Below are positions 1 through 9,000 of a stretch of DNA of 11,154 bases, piece by piece. The first letter of the stretch is position 1, and every line of letters begins with the position of its first letter. The stretch covers positions 1-11,154 of the forward strand of contig JAQGHJ010000820.1 of NCBI GenBank assembly GCA_028288905.1. Direction: 5' to 3'. Under the pieces are notes generated by a model that did no database searches, had not been told where the DNA came from, and saw only the letters and a list, made by a program, of their open reading frames with translations. This DNA is from Phycisphaerales bacterium. GTDB lineage: Bacteria; Planctomycetota; Phycisphaerae; Tepidisphaerales; Tepidisphaeraceae. A program made the position numbers and the translations under genes.

Positions 1-67
1 GGGCCGGCGCGCGGGTCGGCCGCGGCAGGGCGGCGGGCGGCATGCCGATGCCCGGCGTCCCCCGCGT

Positions 68-84
68 GAGCCGTTTTGCGGCTC
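68..84. repeat. Perfect 6-bp hairpin with a TTTTG loop
   Basis: GAGCCG (68-73) and CGGCTC (79-84) are exact inverted repeats around TTTTG. A second small palindrome (CCGAT/ATCGG, 86-100) follows directly. The function is unknown; it may be part of an intergenic repeat. Confidence 0.4.
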
Positions 85-316
85 CCCGATCGTTCATCGG
101 CCGTGGGCGCGGCGGGCGTGAGGGGCGGACGGCGGAAACGGGTCGTTAGCGGGTCGAGTGTCGTGTCGCACCCGATCGTGTAGCGGGTCCCGGAACCACG
201 TGGCCGTTCGGCGGCGTTGTGGTGCGGCCGTGCCGGCTGCACGTGCTAGCGTCACGCCTGCCCCCGGGGCGCGACGGGGGTAAGTCCTGTCGGGCGGCGG
301 CAGGGCGGCACTGGCG

Positions 317-353
317 GTCCCTGCGGGACGGGTGCAGGCGGGACGCCCGCACC
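317..353. terminator. Pair of adjacent hairpins just past the dehydrogenase stop codon
   Basis: Hairpin one is GTCCC/GGGAC with a TGC loop (317-329). Hairpin two is GGTGC, one A-C mismatch, GGC, loop GGGAC, then GCC and GCACC (331-353). They begin 24 bases past the stop codon of the dehydrogenase gene in its direction of transcription. There is no T-run after them on either strand, so they are not a classical intrinsic terminator. They could protect the 3' end of the mRNA, or be a copy of a dispersed palindromic repeat. Confidence 0.35.
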
Positions 354-376
354 ACAAGCCGCGACCCGCGACGCCT

Positions 377-2791
377 CTAGGGGACCGCGGGGGCCGGAAC
401 CGCCATCTCGGCGACCCAGTGGGCTATCAGCTTGGCCCCGGCCTCGTCGACGACCGTCGACCCGGCCCGGGGCATTCGCTCGGGGCCGAGCTGGTTCATC
501 CGCCACAGGAGCAGGGTGTGGGCTGGGTCGCCGGGGACGAGCAGCTTGCCGCCGGCGACGCCGTGGTCGCCGTGCTGGGGCGGGACGTCGAGGGTCTTGG
601 TCTTGTCCAGCGGCAGGCCGTACTGGAGCTCGAACAGGGCGTTGCCGCCGCCGCTCTTGCGGTGGCAGTGGGAGCAGTTGGCGTGCAGGTAGGCCCGGGC
701 CCGGTCGTCGAGCGGGGCGTGGGCGTCGGCCGGGTCGGGCATCCGCGGCAGCTTCGCGTAGGCGGCCGGGTCGCCGGCGTCCGTCGTCGGCAGCTTGTGC
801 CGTGGCGGCACGGGCTTGTCGAACAGGCCGACGTGTTCGAGGGCGCGGATCTGGTTGTCCGCCGAACCGCCCGCGAGAGCGGGGGCGGAACCGTGGGCGG
901 CGGCGGCGTAGTCGAACGTCCGGTTCATCTGGGCGGTGCTCGGCCCGAGGACGAACCCGGCCGGCATCGTGTGGCAGAGCGTGCATTCGGCCCGGCTCGG
1001 GTAGTGCCACACCTGCTGCCGGATGGCGCCGGTGCCCGTCGCCGCGCCGGGTGTGGCGGGGTCGCGGACGGCGAACGTCTGGTCCTTGCCCCGTGGGTCG
1101 TCCAGCAGGTCGGCGTCGGTCTGGGCGTCGTTCCAGACGTACGTGTACCCCCGCCAGTGGTCCTGCTCGACGTGCATAAGCCGGGTCTCGAGCCGGCGGC
1201 GGGAGGCGGGGTCGCCGGCCGTCAGCTCCAGTTCGAACGTCTTGACCAACACGCTGCCGTCGGGAAAGCCCCACGCCCCGTCCGGGCTGTACTTGATCTT
1301 CCCGTCGCCGGGGACTGCGATGAACCGCTGCTTCTTCGCCCCGTCGGACCAGAGCGGGCTGTTGACGTCGTACGGGACGACGCCCGGGGCGACGACGTGG
1401 TCCTTGGTCGAGGCGAACAGCCCGGTCTCGCTGAGCTTGCGGGGAAAGTGGGCCGTCGCGTCTGGCTTGCCGAAGGCGGGGTTACGGTCGAGCCGGTAGG
1501 TCGCGCCCTGGTAGTCGAGCAGAAGCAGCTCGCCGGCCGCGTCCTGGCCGAACGCGACGAGCTTCAGCGGGGTGTCGACCAGCTCCTTGTGCTCGGTCAC
1601 CTTCGCCCCGTCGTACCGCAGGGCCCAGACCTTGCCCGTCTCGTAATCGCCGTAGACGTACTGCCCGGCCAGTTCGGGGAACCGGCTGCCGCGGTACACG
1701 AACCCGCCGGTGATCGACCGGCTCTCGGAGTGTTCGTGCTCGAAGACGGGCGGCAGGATCGGCGTCGGGCCGCGGGGGCGGGCCTCGCGGAACGCGTGGG
1801 TGCCCTCGGTCACGGACCAGCCGTAGTTCCCGCCGCGGGCGACGAGCACGACCGATTCCCACAGGTCCTGCCCGACGTCCCCGCCCCAGAGCTGGCCGGT
1901 CGGGCGGTCGATGCTGAACTTCCAGACGTTCCGCAGCCCGTACGCCCACACCTCCGGCCGGGCCCCGGGCGTGTTGACGAACGGGTTGTCGGCCGGCACG
2001 CAATACCCTTGGCCGGGGGCGGGGTGGTCGACGTCAATCCGTAGGATCGAGGCGTTGAGGTCGTCGATCCGCTGGCCGGTCACGTTGCCGTCGGCGTACC
2101 CGTGCCCGTCGCCGGCGGAGAAGTAGAGCATGCCGTCGGTGCCGAACGCCAAGCACCCGCCGAAGTGGTCCTCGCCGGCGGGCCACTCGGCGACGAGCGT
2201 CTCGGTGTCGGGCGAGCAGGTCGGCGGGGTGCCGCCGGTCGTGCGGCGGGAGGCCGCGTCCACGGTGTACCGGACGATCCGGCTGCGGAGCGGGGCGGGC
2301 TTGTACTCGAGGAAGCAGGCGTAGACGTACCCGTTCTCGGCGAACCGGGGGTGGAACGCGATGCTCCACACCCGCCGTGACGGGGCCCGCTTGCCGGTCT
2401 TGGGGTCGCGGGCCTGACAGTCGAGGAACGGGTCGGCCTTGGCGGCCGCGTCGTCGGCGGCGGGGAAGGAGAGGACCTGCCCCGTCTCCTGCACGACGAA
2501 CCACCGGCCGCCGTCTGGGGCGATCACGGCGTGGACCGGGTGGTCGAACTTCAGCGCCGGGTACGAGCGCGCCTCGACGAACGGGCTGGCCGGCTCGGGC
2601 GACCCGACCACCCGCGACCCGGTCCACGGGACCCGCTGATCCAGGCCGAACGGGGCAGCAGTGGCCGCCGGCGCCGGCGGGACAGCGGTCGCCGACGGGG
2701 CCGGCGGGGGCACGGCCGGCGCCGCCAACACTGAGGCGGCCGCGACCAAGCCGGCGGCGGCGAGTGCCGCCAGTGCGCGAAGGTTGAACAT
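377..2791 (-). CDS. Exported PQQ-type glucose/sorbosone dehydrogenase fused to a C-terminal di-haem cytochrome c region
   Basis: The 804-residue product likely oxidises a sugar or related alcohol/aldehyde outside the cytoplasm and passes electrons to its own c-type haems. Residues 1-24 are a signal peptide (FNLR, then an Ala/Leu/Val-rich core, cleavage near SVLA-AP), followed by a Pro/Ala linker to about 47. Residues 75-440 match the glucose/sorbosone dehydrogenase beta-propeller: DHFGG with H209 at the expected catalytic-base position, AGDG, PADNPF, the hallmark WAYGLRN (R287, N288), GGDVGQDLWE and GGNYGW. Residues 445-804 resemble the SO2930-type di-haem cytochrome family (SPLWSDGA, FPDGSVLVKTF), with two CxxCH haem sites, C603-H607 and C706-H710; M773 in ERMPRAG is a candidate axial ligand. 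The start at 2791 is chosen because GGAGAGAGGG lies 6 bases upstream; an in-frame ATG at 2815 (812 residues) has only a weak ribosome site and lengthens the n-region. Substrate and PQQ use are inferred from family. The gene lies 260 bases downstream of the giant gene on the same strand and looks intact. Confidence 0.9.
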   Translation of the reverse strand: MFNLRALAALAAAGLVAAASVLAAPAVPPPAPSATAVPPAPAATAAPFGLDQRVPWTGSRVVGSPEPASPFVEARSYPALKFDHPVHAVIAPDGGRWFVVQETGQVLSFPAADDAAAKADPFLDCQARDPKTGKRAPSRRVWSIAFHPRFAENGYVYACFLEYKPAPLRSRIVRYTVDAASRRTTGGTPPTCSPDTETLVAEWPAGEDHFGGCLAFGTDGMLYFSAGDGHGYADGNVTGQRIDDLNASILRIDVDHPAPGQGYCVPADNPFVNTPGARPEVWAYGLRNVWKFSIDRPTGQLWGGDVGQDLWESVVLVARGGNYGWSVTEGTHAFREARPRGPTPILPPVFEHEHSESRSITGGFVYRGSRFPELAGQYVYGDYETGKVWALRYDGAKVTEHKELVDTPLKLVAFGQDAAGELLLLDYQGATYRLDRNPAFGKPDATAHFPRKLSETGLFASTKDHVVAPGVVPYDVNSPLWSDGAKKQRFIAVPGDGKIKYSPDGAWGFPDGSVLVKTFELELTAGDPASRRRLETRLMHVEQDHWRGYTYVWNDAQTDADLLDDPRGKDQTFAVRDPATPGAATGTGAIRQQVWHYPSRAECTLCHTMPAGFVLGPSTAQMNRTFDYAAAAHGSAPALAGGSADNQIRALEHVGLFDKPVPPRHKLPTTDAGDPAAYAKLPRMPDPADAHAPLDDRARAYLHANCSHCHRKSGGGNALFELQYGLPLDKTKTLDVPPQHGDHGVAGGKLLVPGDPAHTLLLWRMNQLGPERMPRAGSTVVDEAGAKLIAHWVAEMAVPAPAVP
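662..676 (-). other. Second CxxCH haem c attachment site (CSHCH)
   Basis: The minus strand reads C-S-H-C-H (residues 706-710 of the dehydrogenase-cytochrome fusion), the covalent haem c attachment motif. It sits in a context (YLHANCSHCHRKSGGGN) common to cytochrome c-like regions of planctomycete dehydrogenase fusions. A Met 63 residues later (M773) could be the distal ligand; that pairing is inferred. Confidence 0.85.
971..985 (-). other. First CxxCH haem c attachment site (CTLCH)
   Basis: The minus strand reads C-T-L-C-H (residues 603-607 of the dehydrogenase-cytochrome fusion), preceded by WHYPSRAE and followed by TMPAGFVLG. This matches the first haem site of the SO2930-type di-haem family. 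Together with the second site, it makes the protein a predicted di-haem cytochrome. Confidence 0.85.
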
Positions 2792-2797
2792 CCGTTT

Positions 2798-2807
2798 CCC
2801 TCTCTCC
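2798..2807 (-). promoter_or_regulatory. Ribosome binding site deciding the dehydrogenase start
   Basis: The minus strand reads GGAGAGAGGG, ending 6 bases before the ATG at 2791. The in-frame ATG at 2815 has nothing comparable upstream (GAGTGGGTCACTTCG). This favours the 804-residue product, whose signal peptide then has a normal short n-region. Confidence 0.65.
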
Positions 2808-2863
2808 GAACCCATCGAAGTGACCCACTCGGTGACGCTGCGTTCCGGCCCCGCAAGTGTACC

Positions 2864-2886
2864 GGGGCGGCATCAGACCCCGCCCC
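2864..2886. repeat. 7-bp inverted repeat in the dehydrogenase 5' leader
   Basis: GGGGCGG (2864-2870) and CCGCCCC (2880-2886) are perfect inverted repeats around a 9-base loop, 73-95 bases upstream of the preferred ATG. It may be a protein-binding palindrome or an mRNA hairpin. With such high GC content chance occurrence is quite possible. Confidence 0.3.
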
Positions 2887-2930
2887 CGCCACGGGCGGCC
2901 GCCGTCCTCGAGATACTACGCCGGCACGGC

Positions 2931-2984
2931 CGCGGGCCCCGACGACGCTTCCGGAAAAACCGGGAACGTGCGGCGGGGCCCGCG
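2931..2984 (-). terminator. Long imperfect stem-loop between the two genes, putative terminator of the giant gene
   Basis: The outer arms CGCGGGCCCCG (2931-2941) and CGGGGCCCGCG (2974-2984) are perfect 11-bp inverted repeats. Inside them pairing continues through one mismatch and three single-base bulges (C2943-G2972, G2944-C2971, ACG/CGT, TTCC/GGAA, GG/CC) to an AAAAA loop at 2955-2959, giving 22 base pairs in 54 bases. It starts 67 bases after the stop codon of the giant gene. On the minus strand no T-run follows, so if it terminates transcription it does so without the classical U-tract; it could instead stabilise the 3' end. Confidence 0.5.
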
Positions 2985-3051
2985 CCGAACCGAACCGTAT
3001 GCGACCACCACCGCGACCGGACCGCGAGGCCCAGCCGGGCGAGGTCTGACT

Positions 3052-6000
3052 TTACGCCTTGCTCACCTCGATGTAGTTGACCCGCGTCACCAGGTCGGCC
3101 GCGGAGCCGGCCGACAGCGTGAGCTTGCCGTCCGTCACGGTGACGGTCGCCGTCTTGTTGGCGAACGTCTTGATCGCGAGCTTCGACGCCGAGAACAGCG
3201 TGGTCGTGCCCTCGATGACGACCGTGTTGGTGGTGGCGACCTTCGCGTCGCCGACGCTCACCTTCACGACGTACGTCCCGTTCGGCACGGCCAGCTCCCA
3301 CTTGGCGCCGGAGTAGACGCCGATGTCGGTGTCGAGCAACTGGTCGGCGACCACGTTCCGGTCGACGGCCGAGGCGACGTGGGTCTTCGACCACCCGTAC
3401 GACTGGCCGTTCCGGGCGGCGTAGGTGTTGCCGGCGTCGACCAGGTACCCGCTGACGGCCGGGGCGGCCGCCGTCTGGAAGTTCACCTTCACCGGCGTGA
3501 AGGTCGTGGTCGACGACGGCACGGTCACCGTCGCCGTGCCGGACTTGGACCCGACCGATGCCCGCACCGTGGCCGACCCGCTGGCGGCCGCCGGGGCGGC
3601 GTAGAGGCCGGCCGCGGCCACCGACCCGATGCCGCCGGCGTCCACCGCCCAGGTGAACGCCGGGGCGGTCGCCATCGCGGCCCCAAACTGGTCGTTGGCG
3701 GCCGCGGCGAACTGCTGCGTCCCGCCGCGGGCGACGGTCGCCGTCCCCGGGGTGACCGACACGGTCGTCGCCGTCTGGTCGACCGTGAAGGTCGTGGTCA
3801 CCGAGTTGACCGTGCTCCCGGTCGTGCTCGTCAGCTTGAGCGTGTAAGACCCGGCCGCGAAGAAGGTCATGGTCGACGACTTCGCCGCGTTCGTGTTGTT
3901 GGCGCTGAACGTCGGGGTGGTGGCCCCGGTTGGTTTGGCCGTCACCGACCAGCCGAAGACGGTGGCGGTGTTCGTCCCGGGGTTCACGGCCGTCAGGACG
4001 GCCGTCGTGCCGGTGGCGGGGTTCGGGTTGACCGCCACGCCCAACTGGGCGGAACCGGCCACCGAGAACCCGTACTGGCCGGAAGAGGTGGTGCCGTTGA
4101 GCACCTCGACCGTCCAGTTGGCGGCCGACGTGCCGAACACGTTCGTCACGGTGATCTGGGTCGTGCCGACCCGCGACACCACCGGCGCCGTGACCGTGGT
4201 CGGCGTGGTCAGGTTGCGGAGCGTGACCGTGGCGGCCGGGCCGAAGTTCGTGCCGGTGATCACCAGGGACTGGGCCGACGTAGACCCGGTCACCGGGTTC
4301 GGGGACACGCCGGTGACGGCAGGGGCGACGTCGTTGACCGTCCACGCAGCGGTCGCCGCAGTCGTCATCGCGTTGTTCGCCGCGTCGACGATCCCAGTGC
4401 CGGTCGCCTTGACCGCCAGCACGTAGCTGCCGGCCGGGGCGGTGGGCCCGGCGAGCCCGGTCAGCGTGAACGTCTTGTTGTCGGTCGTCGCCAGCGACGC
4501 GCCCGTGAGGGCGACGGCCGACCCGCCGCGGGTGAGGGTCAGGTCGGTGACGTCGAACCCGGTGACCGGCTCGCTGAACGTGATCGACGTCCCGTCGACC
4601 GGCGTCGTCCGCGGGGTCGTGACGGCGGCGACCGCCGCCGTCGGCGGCGTCGTGTCGCCCGGCGGCGGGGACGTCGTCGCCGACAGCACGGTCAGGTTCA
4701 TGGCGACCGACGCGGCGACGATCGTCCCCGTCGCGTTCGCGCCGCTGTACTGCACGAGTTGTAGCGTGTGCTGGCCGACCGGCGGCGTCCAGTCGAACAC
4801 GTCGGCCCCGTTGTCCCCGCCGATCGTGTACGGGGCGGTCGACTCGACCCGCTCCTGGACGCCGTCGATCAGGAACCGGATGCTCCCGACCGCCTTGCCG
4901 GTGGCCGGGTACCCGAGGATGTTCAGCTTCGTCCCGACCTTCGACATGTCGATCACGTACCCGCTCGTCAGGGCCGCGATCTTCTTGTCGGTCGTCGAGT
5001 TGTACAGGTCCGCCGTCGGGGCCGGGTTGGTGGCCGGGATGGTGGGGGGCACCACCGGCGGCACGACGACGGGCGACAGGGTCAGCTTCACGTCGTCCAC
5101 GAACGCCGTGTTGTCCCCGCCGAGCGGGTTCAGCCCGACGATCGACAGGGTGTGCGTCCCGGCCGCGACGGTGAAGGCGGCGGTCGTCAGCGACTCGTAC
5201 GCCGTGCCGGCGGGCGCGAAGGACCCGACGGACGCCCCGTCGACCCGGACGTCGATGGTCTGGGCGTTGACGTTCGTCCCGCCGAACGACCGCTGGGCCG
5301 CCTTCAAGGTGACCACGTACCGCCCGGCGGCCAGGCCGGTGATCGCTTGCGACACGGCCCCATCGATCTGAAGGAACGCTGCCTGAGCCGCCTCCGGGGC
5401 GACGGGATTGAGGTTCGTGAACCCGCTGCCGTTCGCGGTCACGCCCGAACCGCCGGCATACGTCCACGGGGCTCCAGCTGGGTTGTACTGGAAAATCCCG
5501 ACGCCCAGCGCCGGCTGCTCGAACCCGCCGTCCGCCAGGGTCCCGGCCGAGACCGCCGTCACCGTGAACGACGTCGTCGCCCCGGTCACGATCGCGTTGC
5601 TCGCCGCGTCGACGATCCCCGTGCCGGCCGACTTGAGCGTCAGCACGTACGCGCCCGCCGGGGTGGTGGCGGTCGTTAACCCCGACACGGTGAAGGTCAT
5701 GCCGTCGGACGACGAGACCGTTAGGCCCGTGAGGGTGACGGCCGTGCCGCCCCGGGTCAGGGCGAGGTCGGCCGCATCGAACCCGGTGACGGGCTCGCTG
5801 AAGGCGACCGTGACGACGTCGACCGGCGTTGTGCGCGGCGTCGTGACGGGGGAGAGGGTCGCGGTCGGCGGGGTGGTGTCCGTCGGGACGGTCGCGTTCA
5901 CGATGAAGGCGAACGAAGCTGCGCCGCTCAACGCGTTCCCGGCCGCGTCCGAGATGCCGGTCCCGGACGCCTTCACGGCTAGGGCGTACGACCCGACCGG

Positions 6001-9000
6001 CGTGGTGGCCGCGGTCAGCCCCGACACGGTAAAGGTCTTACCGTCGGCCGAGGCCAAGGTCAGTCCACTCAGCGTGACGGAGGACCCGTTGCGGGTCAGC
6101 GTCAGGTCCGACGCGTCGAAACCCGACACGACCTCGCTGAACGTGACCGTTACCGACGCGACCGGTGTGGTCCGCGGGGTGGCGATGGGGGTGATGGCCG
6201 CCGTCGGCGGGGTGGTGTCGGTCGGCACCGGGGCGTTCACGACGAACGCAACCGACGTCCCCACCGACAGCAGGTTGCCCGCGGCGTCGGCGACGCCCGT
6301 GCCCGCCGCCCCCACAGCCAGCGAGTAGGTCCCGACAGGCGTCGTCAGCGCGGTAAGGCCGGACAGGACGTACGTCTGGCCGTCCGACGTCGACAGGGTC
6401 GCCCCGGTCAGGGCGACGGCCGTCCCGCCGCGGGTGAGCGTTAGGTCGGTGACGTCGAACCCGGTGACCGGCTCGCTGAACGCGAAGGTCAGGGCGTCGA
6501 CCGGCGTCGTCCGCGGCGTGGTGACGGCGTTGATCGCGACGATCGGCGGGGTCGTGTCGGTCGGCGCGGCGGGGACGTTCACCGCGAACGTGCCCACCGT
6601 CCCGGTGGCGACCGCGTTCCCGACCAAGTCGGCGACCTTGCCGCCGACCGCGGCGACCGTGTAGGTGCCGTTCTGGGCGGCCGTCCACCCGTTGGCCGGG
6701 GCGGCCACCGAGTAGGTCGCCGTCCGCGGGGTGCCGTTCGTCGGGCTGTCGACCGACACGAACGTGACCGCCAGGGGCGACCCCCCGGGGCCGGTCACGG
6801 TCAGGTCGTCGCTGCCGAGGGTCGCAGTCCCGACGGCGGTGTTGTCGGACCAGACGACGGAGAACGTGTACGCGGCGGTCGAGGCGACCGTCAGATCCGC
6901 CGCTTGCAAGCTGTACGTCGGGGCGGTCGTGTCGCCGGTGCCGGCGTTGATCGCGAACGAGTAGCTGGCGTCCGACTGGAGCGCCGCGCCCCCGTCGCCG
7001 TTCACTGTGGCCGACGCCGGCAGCGTCAGCACGTACTGCCCGGTGACGGTGGTCAGCCCGGCCAGACCGGTCAGTTGGTAGGTCGTGTTGTTCACCTTCA
7101 CCAGCGACGCCCCGCCGGGCAGCAGGTTCGCCCCGCCGTCCCGCTTCAGCGTCAAGTCGTCGACGCCGAACCCGTTCGGGACCTGCGAGAACCGGATCGT
7201 AAGCGCGTCCAGCCCGGGCTGCGGGTTGGCGACGGAGTCGATCGCCGCGCTGAACGTGTTCGGGACCGAAACGGTGAGGTTGAAGAGTGGGTCGGCATCG
7301 GCCACGTTTCCAGACAGATCCCTGACCTGACCGGCCTGGAGCGTGACCTGGTACACCCCGTTTTGACTCGACAGCCACCCGCCGGCCGGCGGCGACAGCC
7401 GGTAGATGGCGTACGCCACCCCGTCGTCGCTCGTCGTGTCGGCGCTGATCAGCTCGGCGTACTGCAGGAACCCCGAGTTGTTGGAGACCAGGATGTTCTT
7501 GTCGCCGAGCGACGCAGGGTCGATGCCCGGGGCCTCGTCAAAGTACCTGACGTAGATGTCCGCCGACCCGTCCGGGGAGGTGATCGAGTCGGCCGACGCG
7601 GCCGGGGCGAACGGCTTGTCGTTGTTGATCGCGACCCGGAACTCGCCCGCGTACGCCCCGTCCGGCGTCACGTTGCCGGACGTGTCGGACACCGACGCGT
7701 TTCGGAGGTAGATGGTGTACACCCCGTTTTGCGCCGGGTGGATTCCGTCGGGCAGCGGCAGCGCGTAGTTGCCCGTGATCTTCGTCCCGGACCCCGACTG
7801 CCCCTTGTACGTCGGGACGACGTACGTGACGCCGTCGGGCAGCAGGACGATGATGTCGTCCGCGCCGACGGTCGAGGCCTTCACGCCGGTGATGTCCGTG
7901 TAGTCGACCGAGATCGATATCGAGGTCGCGGCCGAATCGGCGTACACGTCTGGGGTGGTCGACTCGGCGACCGGCGGCTGCGAATCGGCGGTCAGCGCGA
8001 ACGTGCCGATCTCCCCGCCCGGGGCCGGGGCCCCGCCCTTGGTAGCCGTCACCTGGTTGTCCTGGAGGACGATCGAGTACGTCCCGCCGTACGCGGCGGT
8101 GAACCCGCCGGCGGGGGCCGGGAACGAGTACGTGACGACGACCGGCGCGTCCGCGTTGGCCGGGGTAGTCCGGGAGACGTACGTCGCGTTCGCCGCGAAC
8201 CCGTTCGGGCCGACGATCTTGATGTCGTTCGAATCGAGCGAGGTGGTGTTGATCCCGCCGGTCGCCTGGTAAGTGACGACGACGGACTGGGCGGCCGTGC
8301 TGCCGAGCTGGATCGTCGGGCCGACGGCAACCGCCGTCGGGACGGCCACGTCGACCGCGAAGGTGCCGAGCACCGCCCGCCCGATCGACACGCCCTGCAC
8401 CGTCGCGATCGTGCCCGCCTGGACGGCAACGTCGAACGACCCGGCGTCGGCGGACGTCCACCCGCCGATCGGCGGGTCGACGCGGTAGGTGGCAACGATC
8501 GTCTGAGCGTTGCCGGACGCCGGGCTGGTGGAGACGAGGGTGGGGGCGGCCCCGAAGCCGTTCGGCCCAGTCACGTACAGGTCGCCCGCCCCGACCGTCG
8601 CCGCGTTGATCTGCCCTGACGCGACGGCGTAGGTCACGACCAGCGTCGCCGCGGCGGTCGGGTTGGTCACGGCGGCGACGGCGGCCATGGTGGCGGTCGG
8701 GGCGGCCGTCCCGACCGCGGGGACCGTGACCCCGAACTGTCCGAGGGCCGCGCCCGGGGTGACGTTCCCCTTGGCGTCGGTCACCTGATTAGGCGCGACG
8801 GACACCACGTACTGCCCGTTCGCCGTCGACGCCCACTTCCCGCCGGGGGCGGGGATGCTGTACGTGGCCGTGACGACCGACCCGTTCGAGTTCGCCACCT
8901 TCGACAGGAGGGTTGCGGTCTGGTTGTACGCGGACGGGCCGGTGACGACCACGTCCCCGGTCCCGACGCTGGCAGCGTTGACCTGGATGTCGTCGGCCCA

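Larger units (their letters stand above)
1..376. other. Non-coding stretch downstream of the dehydrogenase gene; no convincing gene
   Basis: No reading frame here has recognisable protein character. The open frames (for example minus strand 357-94, 87 residues) are Arg/Pro/Ala-rich, overlap others in several frames and have no clear ribosome site. The stretch contains several short hairpins: GAGCCG/CGGCTC at 68-84 around a TTTTG loop, CCGAT/ATCGG at 86-100, CCCCCG/CGGGGG at 261-280, and two adjacent ones at 317-353. This density of small palindromes is what one expects of intergenic repeat or terminator material. A gene may begin to the left of the window, but nothing of it is visible. Confidence 0.6.
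2792..3051. other. 260-base spacer between giant gene and dehydrogenase gene
   Basis: No gene is seen here. The spacer holds the large stem-loop (2931-2984), a smaller hairpin GGGGCGG/CCGCCCC (2864-2870 and 2880-2886) in the leader of the dehydrogenase gene, and that gene's ribosome site. No convincing -35/-10 pair was found on the minus strand. The length and structure suggest the two genes are separate transcription units or only partly co-transcribed. Confidence 0.55.

Noticed and set aside
94..357. 87-codon minus-strand frame in the gene-free left end
   Set aside because: Arg/Pro/Ala-rich, overlaps several short palindromes and other open frames, and has no recognisable family; more likely repeat sequence than a gene.
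332..2044. 570-codon open frame on the plus strand opposite the dehydrogenase gene
   Set aside because: It is antisense to a gene with clear family motifs; its translation is Val/Gly/Arg-rich without recognisable domains, as expected from the complement of GC-biased codons.
2913..2918. TAGTAT on the minus strand as a -10 box for the dehydrogenase gene
   Set aside because: It is the only AT-rich hexamer in the spacer, but no -35-like element lies at a suitable distance upstream, and the upstream DNA is the GC-rich stem-loop.
2857..4764. 635-codon plus-strand frame over the spacer and the end of the giant gene
   Set aside because: Arg/Gly/His-rich shadow of the giant gene; no domain, no ribosome site.
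2873..5467. 864-codon minus-strand frame overlapping the 3' part of the giant gene
   Set aside because: Extremely Arg/Gly/Asp/His-rich and out of frame with a gene of clear domain structure; it is a frame shadow and runs through the intergenic stem-loop.
6904..8619. 571-codon plus-strand frame antisense to the Ig-like repeats
   Set aside because: Low-complexity Arg/Val/Gly composition; explained by codon bias on the opposite strand.
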